Source: Nodularia sp. LEGE 06071
Lineage (GTDB): Bacteria; Cyanobacteriota; Cyanobacteriia; Cyanobacteriales; Nostocaceae
Length of the DNA: 64,000 nucleotides
NCBI RefSeq assembly: GCF_015207755.1
Contig: NZ_JADEWH010000010.1
Span: forward strand, 62,001-126,000
Reading direction: 5' to 3'
Shown: positions 8,525-16,000 of the stretch, in pieces
Numbering within the stretch: position 1 is the stretch's first letter
Layout of the letters: each line of letters opens with the position of its first letter
Notes under the pieces: generated by a model
What the model was told of the DNA's origin: nothing
The model's database searches: none
The model's input: only the letters and a program-made list of their open reading frames with translations
Program-made: the position numbers and the translations under genes

Positions 8525-8570
8525 TAAAATTTTCCATTAGTAATAATACTCATCGCAACAAATGAAGATC

Positions 8571-8816
8571 ATGTCAAACCCATTATTTATCGAAGTATCC
8601 TCTGAGCAACAAGAAGTAACTGCCGGTGGAATTACGATTAATTTTGGTGCAACCAATTTTTTTGGAAGTATCGGCATAACCACCACAACCACTACGTCTC
8701 TTCCTGACGGTGGTAGCGAAACAATCAGCGAAACTGACAACACAACAGTTGAGACATCTGGTATCGTGTTTGCTGGATTCGATCTAACTGAAGATTTATT
8801 TAGTACTTTATTTTAG
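8571..8816 (+). CDS. Double-glycine leader peptide 2 (CTB-type bacteriocin-like precursor)
   Basis: The 81-residue precursor is read from ATG 8571; an in-frame ATG nine bases upstream is possible, but alignment with the sister leaders (MSNPLFIEVSSEQQEVTAGG) favours 8571. Cleavage is expected after the GG at residues 19-20. The mature part (about 61 residues) is Thr/Ser/Asp-rich with no Cys and shares PDGGS and ETSGIVFAGFDL with peptide 1 (PDGGS, NTTGLTFNGFNL). The leader is nearly identical to that of gene 1 while the cores differ, the pattern expected for tandem duplication with diversification of the exported part. Confidence 0.78.
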   Translation: MSNPLFIEVSSEQQEVTAGGITINFGATNFFGSIGITTTTTTSLPDGGSETISETDNTTVETSGIVFAGFDLTEDLFSTLF

Positions 8817-8830
8817 TACTAATAGCCTCC

Positions 8831-8866
8831 CTTGAGTTGAGTAGTCAAAACGACTACTAACTTAAG
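8831..8866 (+). promoter_or_regulatory. Intergenic hairpin 2 of the peptide cluster
   Basis: A long stem, 8831-8846 against 8852-8866, has one bulge and one G-U pair, closed by the loop AAAAC. This is the strongest of the three related hairpins and lies 15 bp after the second peptide stop. AGTAAATTTTG follows, a weak T-run, so partial termination is plausible. Confidence 0.55.
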
Positions 8867-8897
8867 TAAATTTTGTTAACACCAAGAGATAAAAATC

Positions 8898-9161
8898 ATG
8901 TCAAACTCATTGTTTACCGAAGTATCCGCAAAGCAACAAGAAACCGTAGCAGGTGGATTCAGCTTCAATTTTAGTGGAACTACTTTCTTAGGACTACAAA
9001 CAGCTACAGGAACTGGCTCTACCTCTACTCCAGCTGGTAGTCAAACACTTAGCGAAAATGCTTTAATAGAAGTTGATACAACAGGTACAACTGCTAACGG
9101 ACTGGATCTACCCGCAGATTTTAACCTGGCATCTTTCTTTTCTGCATTCTTCGGTGCTTAA
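8898..9161 (+). CDS. Double-glycine leader peptide 3 (CTB-type bacteriocin-like precursor)
   Basis: The 87-residue precursor has leader MSNSLFTEVSAKQQETVAGG and a GG cleavage site at residues 19-20. The predicted mature peptide of 67 residues begins FSFNFSGTTFLG, matching FTFNFGNTFFTG of peptide 1, and has DTTGTTANGLDLPADF in the place of the NTTGLTFNGFNLP motif. It ends with a hydrophobic tail (LASFFSAFFGA) that could insert in membranes. There is no Cys. The translation start region ACCAAGAGATAAAAATC is shared with gene 1 and with the relic copy. Export and leader removal by the C39 transporter at 10299 is the likely path. Confidence 0.78.
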   Translation: MSNSLFTEVSAKQQETVAGGFSFNFSGTTFLGLQTATGTGSTSTPAGSQTLSENALIEVDTTGTTANGLDLPADFNLASFFSAFFGA

Positions 9162-9178
9162 ATAGCTGATGAATAGCA

Positions 9179-9214
9179 CCAGAGTTGATAGATCAAAACA
9201 TCTGCCAACTCTGG
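9179..9214 (+). promoter_or_regulatory. Intergenic hairpin 3 of the peptide cluster
   Basis: CCAGAGTTGATAGAT at 9179-9193 pairs with 9200-9214 apart from two central mismatches, with the loop CAAAAC. The position after the third peptide gene and the A-rich loop match the other two hairpins, while the stem bases differ. The fold therefore seems to be kept rather than the sequence. Confidence 0.5.
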
Positions 9215-9244
9215 TAATTCTTGTTTGCACCAAGAGATAAAACC

Positions 9245-9271
9245 ATGTCTAATGGATTTCTTTTGGTGTGA
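9245..9271 (+). pseudogene. Relic of a fifth GG-leader peptide gene
   Basis: The translation start region CACCAAGAGATAAAACC followed by ATG TCT AAT repeats the start of genes 1-3, but the frame ends after eight codons (MSNGFLLV) and no leader follows. This looks like a decayed or deleted copy in the tandem array. Its start signal is intact, so it could still make a short useless peptide. Confidence 0.55.
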
Positions 9272-9286
9272 ATCTATCAAATATAG

Positions 9287-9359
9287 CTCTGTCTTTCCTG
9301 AGTTTTCCTATAGGTTTAGATAAACCTAATAGCTAAAAACCTTTGGACAGAGTATTTTT
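9287..9359 (+). terminator. Nested hairpin with T-run before peptide gene 4
   Basis: CTCTGTC at 9287-9293 pairs with GACAGAG at 9346-9352, followed by TATTTTT. Inside lies a second perfect stem, TAGGTTT at 9311-9317 against 9322-9328. It may be a terminator or attenuator that separates peptide gene 4 from genes 1-3. Confidence 0.45.
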
Positions 9360-9394
9360 CTAGTAAAGATTCCTAATACGAAGAAATAAACACG

Positions 9395-9685
9395 ATGTTT
9401 GACCAATTATTTACAGAAATATCTGTTGAAGATCAAGAAACCGTAACTGGTGGTTTGGATCTTAATGCGTCTTTGACTACATTTTTTGCCCAACAAACTA
9501 ACTCTACTACTGGCGCTCAATCTGGGTTTGGAGGTAGTACAGCAGGCGGTAGTAATTCTTCTCTGACAGTGTTCACAACTGGTTTGACTTTAAATTACTT
9601 TAATGGTGTAACACCACCACCACCAATTCCCAATCCCAATCCCAATCCCAATCCAGGCCCAACCCCAGGACCTGTAAATCCATAG
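9395..9685 (+). CDS. Double-glycine leader peptide 4, proline-rich tail
   Basis: The 96-residue precursor has leader MFDQLFTEISVEDQETVTGG, more diverged than the other three but with the same L-F-T-E-x-S...Q-E-x-V-x-G-G pattern. The mature part keeps the FTTGLTLNYFNG variant of the family motif, and then adds a tail of PNPNPNPN and PGPTPGP repeats not found in the sister peptides. There is no Cys. It lies 614 bp upstream of the transporter gene. The Pro-Asn tail may be a spacer or cell-wall-binding piece; that is a guess. The start is ATG 9395, at the same distance from an AT-rich AAGAAATAAAC stretch as the other genes. Confidence 0.72.
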   Translation: MFDQLFTEISVEDQETVTGGLDLNASLTTFFAQQTNSTTGAQSGFGGSTAGGSNSSLTVFTTGLTLNYFNGVTPPPPIPNPNPNPNPGPTPGPVNP

Positions 9686-10298
9686 GCAGATAAAATTGGA
9701 TTCTAGAGATTTTTACAGCTTTTAACTGATATTAACTGAAATATCTACATCAGTGTTTCATAAATACATTGTGAATAAAAGTTATAGCTTAAAAATCCTG
9801 CCCTGACTTTTAAATGTCAAGCTTTAGAAATGGTCAGCTATTTATTATTGGGTCGCATAATTAGCAATAATTATCTTGTCTTTTATAGACTGCCCATGAA
9901 TAGCTGACCATTTGTCATATCAAAAATCATGGTAGTTTAAAATATTGCCCAACCACACACAACTACAAAATCCTGAATTATTCATAGAATTAGCAGAAAA
10001 GAAACAGCTCGCTGTTTCTGGGTTAATTTGCTGATTACTCAGTCGTAAAGCCTTAAAAATCCGGGTTTTGTCATGTGGAAGGTGGGAAAGAATCGCTTAC
10101 TCAAAAATAACCAAGTAAAAAAACTCTTAATTTGCACAGTCTCCGCACAGAAAATCGATTCACACAAAATGCAATATCAACAGATTGCAAATTCAAATCT
10201 TACGGAACATGGACAATGAAGGCAATTAAAAATGCTTGACTCATGTTACCTCCCATACCTAAAGGCGATGGGTTTCTACATATCCCACGGAGATTGTT
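9686..10298. other. 613-bp spacer between peptide gene 4 and exporter gene
   Basis: No convincing gene was found here. It holds the large stem-loop listed separately (9831-9910) and a perfect 8-bp hairpin AGAAACAG/CTGTTTCT with loop CTCG at 10000-10019. The exporter promoter should lie in the second half. GGAG at 10291-10294 serves as ribosome binding site for the exporter. Confidence 0.5.
9831..9910. repeat. 80-nt stem-loop with 10-bp perfect ends
   Basis: TGGTCAGCTA at 9831-9840 is perfectly inverted at 9901-9910, and the stem extends inward imperfectly (ATTGGG against CCCATGAA). It could be a tiny mobile element or a structured RNA leader between the peptide genes and the exporter gene. 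Confidence 0.5.
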
Positions 10299-12449
10299 AT
10301 GAAATACCAATTTGTTCGACAGCATAGTGAAGAAGACTGTGGCGCGGCTTGTCTGGCCGCAGTTTCTAAATATCACGGGCGCAATTTTACCCTCAGCCAT
10401 ATCCGCGAAGTTGTAGGTACTGGACAATTTGGCACAACTTTGTTGGGACTGAGGCGAGGTGCAGAAACACTTGGTTTCAATGCTCGTCCTGTGAAAACTT
10501 CATCAGAGTTACTTGAGCGGTTGAATGAAGCTCCTTTACCAGCAATTATTCACTGGAAGGGACAACACTGGGTTGTTTTATACGGCAAAAAAGGCAAAAA
10601 ATATCTCATTGCTGACCCGGCTGTGGGAATGCGTTATCTGTCTACCCAAGATTTAGTCCAGGGTTGGACAGACTGGTTAATGCTATTACTAGAACCAGAT
10701 CCCATCCGCTTTTTTGCCCAAAAAGATGATGAAGTTGGTGGGTTTTTGCGTTTTTTCAAGCGCGTTTGGATTTATCGGACTATTCTCGCCCAAGCTTTAC
10801 CTCTTAACTTGATGTTGGGGGTGCTGTCTTTGGCTTCTCCTTTCTTGCTGCAAATCCTCACTGATGATGTGCTGGTTAGAGGTGATATGAGTTTACTCAC
10901 TACTGTGGTCATGGCTGTAGTAGTGATGAATTTTATTTCTAGTAGCCTTTCTTATGTGCAGTCCAACTTAATCGCCCACTTTGCCCAACGGCTGAAATTA
11001 GGCTTAGTTCTAGATTTTGGGCGACAAATTTTGCAACTACCTCTGTCTTACTACGAAGCTCGGCGGAGTGGAGAAATTGTCAGTAGGCTCAGGGATATTG
11101 ACCAGATTAATCAGTTAATATCTCAAGTAGTTGTCAGCTTACCTAGTCGCTTTTTTGTGGCGGTTATTTCTCTTTGCTTGATGGTTTTCTATAGCTGGAA
11201 ACTGACGGCATTAGCAGCAATTATTGCTGTGGTCATGACTCTATCTACAATTGTTTTTCTACCGACTTTACAGCAAAAAAACCGGGACTTTTTAGTTAAA
11301 TATGCAGAAGCACAGGGGCTTTTAGTAGAAACGTTTAAAGGCGCGCTGACTCTAAAAACCACCACATCAGGGCCACAATTTAAAGATGAATTGCAAGGTG
11401 AATTTGGATTACTGAGTAATTTAGCATTCCGCACCATGCAGATTGGAATTATTAATAATACTTTTTCTGGTTTTGTTTCTAGTATAGGTAGTGTACTTTT
11501 ACTGTGGTTTGGCGGCTATTTGGTGATTAATCCAGCGGAAAATCTCAGCATCGGGCAGCTATTCGCATTTAACGCCATGAATGCTAATTTTCTGGGATTA
11601 ATTGCTACTGTGATTGGTTTTGTGCAACAATTCACTCTTGTGAGAACTGCCACTCAACGTCTTACAGAAGTTATTGACGCTACCCCAGAAAATGAAAATG
11701 ATGGGAAAAAACCTTTTGAGAAAATTCCCGGTGACATGGATATTGTTTGCAGCAATGTTAACTTTCACTATGCTGGCAGACTTGACCTGTTAGAAGACTT
11801 TTCTGTGACTATTCCTGGTGGTAAGGTTACTGCTATAATTGGCAAATCTGGTTGTGGTAAAAGCACTTTAGCAAAACTCATCGCCGGGTTATACCCCATA
11901 AGTTCTGGTAATATTCAGATAGGATTATATAATCTCCAAGACCTGGCTCTAGATTGTCTCCGACAACAGGTAATACTTGTTCCTCAAGATGCCCATTTTT
12001 GGAGTCGTTCTATAGTGGAAAACTTTCGCTTAGGAGCGCCCCATGCTTCCTTTGAGCAGATTGTCAGAGCTTGCAAAATTGCTGAGGCTGATGAATTTAT
12101 TATTAAACTCCCTGATAAATATCAAACGATTTTAGGTGAGTTTGGGGCAAATATTTCTGGGGGACAGCGCCAAAGATTGGCAATAGCAAGAGCGATAATT
12201 ACAGATCCACCAATTCTGATTTTAGACGAATCGACAGGTGGACTTGACCCGGTAAGTGAAGCGCAAGTTTTAGATCAATTATTTAAGCATCGTCAGGGAA
12301 AAACTACAATTTTAATTACTCATCGCCCTAAAGTAATTAATCGGGCTGATTGGGTCGTTTTGTTGGAAAATGGCAAGTTAAAGGAGCAAGGAAATTTAGC
12401 AGATTTGAGCGAAAAACCAGGACAACATTTAGATTTTTTCATCTCTTAA
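10299..12449 (+). CDS. C39-peptidase-containing ABC exporter (PCAT type)
   Basis: The protein has 716 residues. An N-terminal C39 peptidase domain (about 1-135) shows the full catalytic set: Gln8, Cys14 in EEDCGAAC, His90 in GQHWVVL and Asp106 in ADPAVG. Six membrane helices follow (about 160-440), then a nucleotide-binding domain with Walker A GKSGCGKST, signature ISGGQRQRLAIARA, Walker B ILILDEST and the H-loop ITHRP. Such transporters cut GG leaders and export the mature peptide in one step. It sits downstream of four GG-leader genes and 25 bp before an HlyD adaptor gene, so it is the likely processing exporter for them. No lanthipeptide, YcaO or radical-SAM modifying gene is nearby. Confidence 0.93.
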   Translation: MKYQFVRQHSEEDCGAACLAAVSKYHGRNFTLSHIREVVGTGQFGTTLLGLRRGAETLGFNARPVKTSSELLERLNEAPLPAIIHWKGQHWVVLYGKKGKKYLIADPAVGMRYLSTQDLVQGWTDWLMLLLEPDPIRFFAQKDDEVGGFLRFFKRVWIYRTILAQALPLNLMLGVLSLASPFLLQILTDDVLVRGDMSLLTTVVMAVVVMNFISSSLSYVQSNLIAHFAQRLKLGLVLDFGRQILQLPLSYYEARRSGEIVSRLRDIDQINQLISQVVVSLPSRFFVAVISLCLMVFYSWKLTALAAIIAVVMTLSTIVFLPTLQQKNRDFLVKYAEAQGLLVETFKGALTLKTTTSGPQFKDELQGEFGLLSNLAFRTMQIGIINNTFSGFVSSIGSVLLLWFGGYLVINPAENLSIGQLFAFNAMNANFLGLIATVIGFVQQFTLVRTATQRLTEVIDATPENENDGKKPFEKIPGDMDIVCSNVNFHYAGRLDLLEDFSVTIPGGKVTAIIGKSGCGKSTLAKLIAGLYPISSGNIQIGLYNLQDLALDCLRQQVILVPQDAHFWSRSIVENFRLGAPHASFEQIVRACKIAEADEFIIKLPDKYQTILGEFGANISGGQRQRLAIARAIITDPPILILDESTGGLDPVSEAQVLDQLFKHRQGKTTILITHRPKVINRADWVVLLENGKLKEQGNLADLSEKPGQHLDFFIS

Positions 12450-12474
12450 TTAGTAGTAATTGGTCTAGAATAAT

Positions 12475-13875
12475 ATGCTCTATACTCATAGCGAAAAAAT
12501 TCTTCCCGCAGTTAGAACTGAGGATTTTCTGCCTCCTGTTAGCATATGGATGTCTTTAGCGGCAGTAAGTCTGATGGGAACGGTTGTTTCTGGTGTGGCG
12601 CTGGCTTCATTGGTGCAGTATAACGTCACAGTGAAAACGGCGGCTACTGTTCGTCCTGCCGGAGAAGTTAGACTAGTACAGCCACAAACAGAAGGAATTG
12701 TGGAAAATATCTTAGTTCAAGAAAATCAGATTGTTAAAGAAGGAGATGTGATTGCTCGCCTTGATTCTGAGGAATTGCAAATTATCAAGAGTCAATTACA
12801 AGGAAATCTCCAACAAAACTATTTACAACTAATTCAAATCAATGCCCAAATTGACTCTTTAGATACTCAGATTATGGCTGAGGAAAGAGTCATAAAACAG
12901 ACGGTTTTTGCTGCGGAATCTGATTTAGCACGTAATCAAAGAGATTATCAAGAACGACAAGTTGCGACTCAAAATCAATTACAAGCAGCACAAGCTGAAT
13001 TGCGAAGAACACAAGCAGAATTACTAACAGCTCATGCTGTGGTAGCACAAGCCGAAAAGGAAAGCGCTCGCTACGAGGGATTAGCGAAAAGTGGCGTGGT
13101 TAGTTTCAGTCAGTATGAGCAAAAAGCGCTGTTTGTTGATCAAACAAAATCGACGCTGGTAGCCGCCAAAGAAGGTGTGCAGATTGCGGAAACTAAAGTC
13201 CGCATAGCCCAATCGGCGATCGATCCTTCTCAGGCGACTGTCGAAATTGCTGAAAACCGGATTGATCAAGAAGCTGCTAGGGGTGAAGCCACTATCGCTA
13301 CTTTAAAAAAAGAAAAACAAGCTTTAACTCAACGGCGGGTTGATATGCAGAATCAACTCAACCAATTGCAAAAAGAACTTCAACAAGTGCAGAACAAACT
13401 GCAAGGTACTATTATTCGTGCTACCAGTGACGGGATTATTTTCAAGCTCAATTTACGCAACCCCGGACAAGTTGTGCGTGCTAGCGAACCTGTGGCAGAA
13501 ATAGTTCCTCAAAATGCCCCTCTAGAGATTAAAGCGATGATTCCCACTGGAGATATTCAAAAAGTTGAGGTGGGTCAAGAGGTAATCTTACGGGTTGATG
13601 CTTGTCCATATCCTGATTATGGCACTCTCAAAGCTGTGGTTAGTAACATATCTCCAGATGTGATGACAATTCCCGGTAATAGCACGGGTGCTGCTGCTAC
13701 TGCTGCTGCTAGTTTCTTTGAAGCTACTGTACAACCTGAAACGATGACATTTGGGAATGGCGATCGCCAATGTCGAATCCAATCAGGGATGAATACGAAA
13801 GCTGACATTATTTCTAAACAGGAGACAGCTTTGCAATTTGTCCTGAGAAGGGCTAGATTAATGACTGATTTATAA
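12475..13875 (+). CDS. HlyD family periplasmic adaptor protein
   Basis: The protein has 466 residues. A single membrane helix lies at about residues 23-45 (MSLAAVSLMGTVVSGVALASL). A biotinyl-lipoyl-like half domain follows (VRPAGEVRLVQPQTEG...VLEGD-type sequence VKEGDVIARL), then a long alpha-hairpin coiled coil (about 95-320, rich in Gln, Ala and Glu), the second lipoyl half (GTIIRATSDGIIFKLN) and a beta-barrel region. The adaptor links the inner-membrane exporter to a TolC-type outer-membrane channel, which is not encoded in this window. It lies 25 bp after the PCAT gene and is probably co-transcribed with it. Confidence 0.9.
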   Translation: MLYTHSEKILPAVRTEDFLPPVSIWMSLAAVSLMGTVVSGVALASLVQYNVTVKTAATVRPAGEVRLVQPQTEGIVENILVQENQIVKEGDVIARLDSEELQIIKSQLQGNLQQNYLQLIQINAQIDSLDTQIMAEERVIKQTVFAAESDLARNQRDYQERQVATQNQLQAAQAELRRTQAELLTAHAVVAQAEKESARYEGLAKSGVVSFSQYEQKALFVDQTKSTLVAAKEGVQIAETKVRIAQSAIDPSQATVEIAENRIDQEAARGEATIATLKKEKQALTQRRVDMQNQLNQLQKELQQVQNKLQGTIIRATSDGIIFKLNLRNPGQVVRASEPVAEIVPQNAPLEIKAMIPTGDIQKVEVGQEVILRVDACPYPDYGTLKAVVSNISPDVMTIPGNSTGAAATAAASFFEATVQPETMTFGNGDRQCRIQSGMNTKADIISKQETALQFVLRRARLMTDL

Positions 13876-14221
13876 GCTGATTCCCAAAACAGAAGTCAAA
13901 CAATTGGGGATTTTAGATTTGGGTTAGCGAAGCGTATGCAGCGCAGCGAGTATTGTCGCTTGATTCCACAGATAAAGGGGCTTCTACCATTAGGGAACTA
14001 TTAGTGAATAGTCAAAATTAAAAAAGCTTATTCTCTAGGCTTTTCGTTGACTTAAAATAGTTGTGCTATTGAGTTATTCACCATACAAACTGCATAAATT
14101 ACTCTGGTGTATTTTATAAAAAATCTGGTAGTTTTTATCAAGTTTGTATGGCTTCTTTATAGCATAGGTTTCCTAGCATTTTTCTCTTCTGCTAGTAAAA
14201 TCAAGAGTCTACGAGTCTCAC
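13876..14221. other. 346-bp spacer after the HlyD gene
   Basis: No gene is supported. It contains a GC-richer stretch near 13925-13965 with GCGAAGCGTATGCAGCGCAGCGAG, a short-repeat fragment of the kind scattered in this genome, then AT-rich sequence that should hold the promoter for the kinase-like gene. Confidence 0.4.
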
Positions 14222-14929
14222 ATGAGCATAACATTATGTACGCAAATCATACTCCTAGCTGCCTACTTAATGACTTTCTTCTACTTTCTGAAGTCTTATT
14301 ATAAAATTCAGCAAGCATTACAGTGGTGGTCTTCCAGGCAGTCTATTCAGCTTTTTTTGGAAGCTGAAAAAATTCGTGACGACTTATTACAGGAATCATT
14401 TATTATCCGTCGTAGTTTAGATTTGTTGACCATAGAACACCCAAATTTGTCACCCAAACAAACTCAGGAATGTTTAAAAAAAGTTGATGATTTTCATCAT
14501 TCTTTAGTCAAATTAAGCGATCGCCTATTTCCCACATCACTACAAGATAGTCTACCTTTAGCGATTGAATATTTATTAAGACCGTGGCTAATATCCCATC
14601 CTTGCCGATATTTTTATATCGATATGCCAGCATCTTGGCGAGATGAACCAGCGGAACGCAGCATGATCGTTTTACGGGCTTTAGAGGAACTGCTAATCAT
14701 CACCATACCAGAAATTGTTACCCCAGCATCTATATATATTAGTTTAAAACAACAGGAAAAGTTAGCTCAATTAATAGTAACAATTAGTTATCCAGATGTC
14801 TCAACACTTGTGTTTTATTCCCATCTACCTGAATTAGATTATCTTGGTCAAAGTTTTCGGGTTTTAACTGGGGGAAATTGCTTTTACAGTAGTCAAAACC
14901 TCAATGCTATTTGGTACTTTTCTTGGTAA
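14222..14929 (+). CDS. Kinase-like protein lacking visible catalytic motifs (two-component accessory)
   Basis: The protein has 235 residues. One N-terminal membrane helix (about 5-22, LCTQIILLAAYLMTFFYFL) is followed by an amphipathic helical region with LEAEKIRDDLLQESFIIRRSLD, which resembles the dimerisation helix of NarL-partner histidine kinases. The usual His is absent: the matching segment has DDLLQES. The C-terminal part has ALEELLIITIP, where an ATPase N-box would be, but no N, G1 or G2 box. I infer a pseudo-kinase or a scaffold for the response regulator encoded 178 bp downstream. The assignment rests on gross pattern only, so hypothetical protein is the safe name. Confidence 0.6.
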   Translation: MSITLCTQIILLAAYLMTFFYFLKSYYKIQQALQWWSSRQSIQLFLEAEKIRDDLLQESFIIRRSLDLLTIEHPNLSPKQTQECLKKVDDFHHSLVKLSDRLFPTSLQDSLPLAIEYLLRPWLISHPCRYFYIDMPASWRDEPAERSMIVLRALEELLIITIPEIVTPASIYISLKQQEKLAQLIVTISYPDVSTLVFYSHLPELDYLGQSFRVLTGGNCFYSSQNLNAIWYFSW

Positions 14930-15107
14930 GTTAACCAGAAAAGGACTTATTAATATTGGCACAAAATCTATAGGCAATTCTGATGATATCTGCAACCCCA
15001 GGTAATTAATATATATTAATTATCATATTTTTGTTGACTATTTATTTTAATTTATTAATTATAGCTGCGAAATAAATATTTCAGTCCAAATTGACAGGGT
15101 ATTAATT

Positions 15108-15785
15108 ATGAAACAAACGTTGACAGAAAAGGCATTAATCAAAATTTTGGTAATCGATGACCACGAACTAGTTTTAGGTGGCACAGTTGCAGTACTGAAA
15201 AATCATTATCCTGATGCCGAATTTATCACTGCCATCAACGCTGAAAATGCTCTGAATCAAATTACAAAATCGCAACCCGATTTAGTGGTGATGGATCTTT
15301 CTATCCCAGAACACGCCGGAACGACGGCGCGACCTGAAACAGGTGTGCAGCTGCTCAGAACTCTGATGAAAGACTATCAAAACCTAAATTTAGTTGTTCA
15401 AAGCGCCCATGTGAGAACCTTGGTAAGGGTTCGGCCTGACATTGACAGTCATAAGGGAGGTTTTACAATCGCCGATAAAAGCCTGACCACCCAAGAAATG
15501 TTAACCAGGGCAGATTGGGCATTACAGGGATTAACTCATACCAAAGATATCAAAGGAATACACTCTGGATTGGAGGTAAAACCAGTGTGGCTGCGAGTGC
15601 TAACTCTGGCATTTGAAGAAGGATTGCAAGATAAGACGATTGCCGAACGGATGTGTATATCTGAACGCATGGTGCGTCATTACTGGAGTAAGTTGCAAGA
15701 CGCTCTCAATGTTTATCCGGAAAAAGGGAGAAATATCCGCATTCAAACCCAAATGCGCGCCAGAGAAGAAGGTTTGATTGATTAG
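15108..15785 (+). CDS. Response regulator, LuxR/NarL-like with atypical receiver
   Basis: The protein has 225 residues. The receiver domain (about 11-140) has acidic pocket Asp17/Asp18, phospho-acceptor Asp63 in VVMDLSIPE and the conserved Lys in ADKSLT. The stretch after Asp63 carries extra residues (EHAGTTARPETG) and the beta4 region is altered (VVQSAHVRTLVRVRP), so it is not a standard receiver. The C-terminal segment TIAERMCISERMVRHYWSKLQDAL is a helix-turn-helix like that of LuxR-type regulators. It is flanked by a kinase-like gene and, beyond a TnpB insertion, a CHASE2 histidine kinase, its likely sensor. It may control the peptide-export genes upstream; this is inferred from location alone. 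Confidence 0.82.
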   Translation: MKQTLTEKALIKILVIDDHELVLGGTVAVLKNHYPDAEFITAINAENALNQITKSQPDLVVMDLSIPEHAGTTARPETGVQLLRTLMKDYQNLNLVVQSAHVRTLVRVRPDIDSHKGGFTIADKSLTTQEMLTRADWALQGLTHTKDIKGIHSGLEVKPVWLRVLTLAFEEGLQDKTIAERMCISERMVRHYWSKLQDALNVYPEKGRNIRIQTQMRAREEGLID

Positions 15786-15954
15786 CCGTGAAGCTCGTTG
15801 ACTCAATAGGATATATTCTCTTGAACAGGTATGTTTTGAGAATCAACTAGCTCTATTAATTGACTTAGTAATCTGGTGAGGTTAGTAGCTAGTTAGAGTT
15901 TTGCTCTCTAAAGCTGACAAACGCGAATAAACACTCACATTTGAGCCAAAATTC

Positions 15955-15979
15955 CTGTCATCTACCAACTAGGTGACAG
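15955..15979 (+). repeat. Hairpin just upstream of tnpB (possible element left end)
   Basis: CTGTCATCTA at 15955-15964 pairs with TAGGTGACAG at 15970-15979 with one G-U pair and loop CCAAC. It ends 21 bp before the tnpB start. IS200/IS605 elements carry subterminal hairpins at their ends, so this may mark the left end; the exact boundary and target site cannot be fixed without an empty-site comparison. Confidence 0.5.
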
Positions 15980-16000
15980 AATTAGCAGTAAAATAACTTC

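Noticed and set aside
14107-14304. 65-residue frame overlapping the kinase-like gene start
   Set aside because: It overlaps a better supported gene in another frame and has no conserved look.
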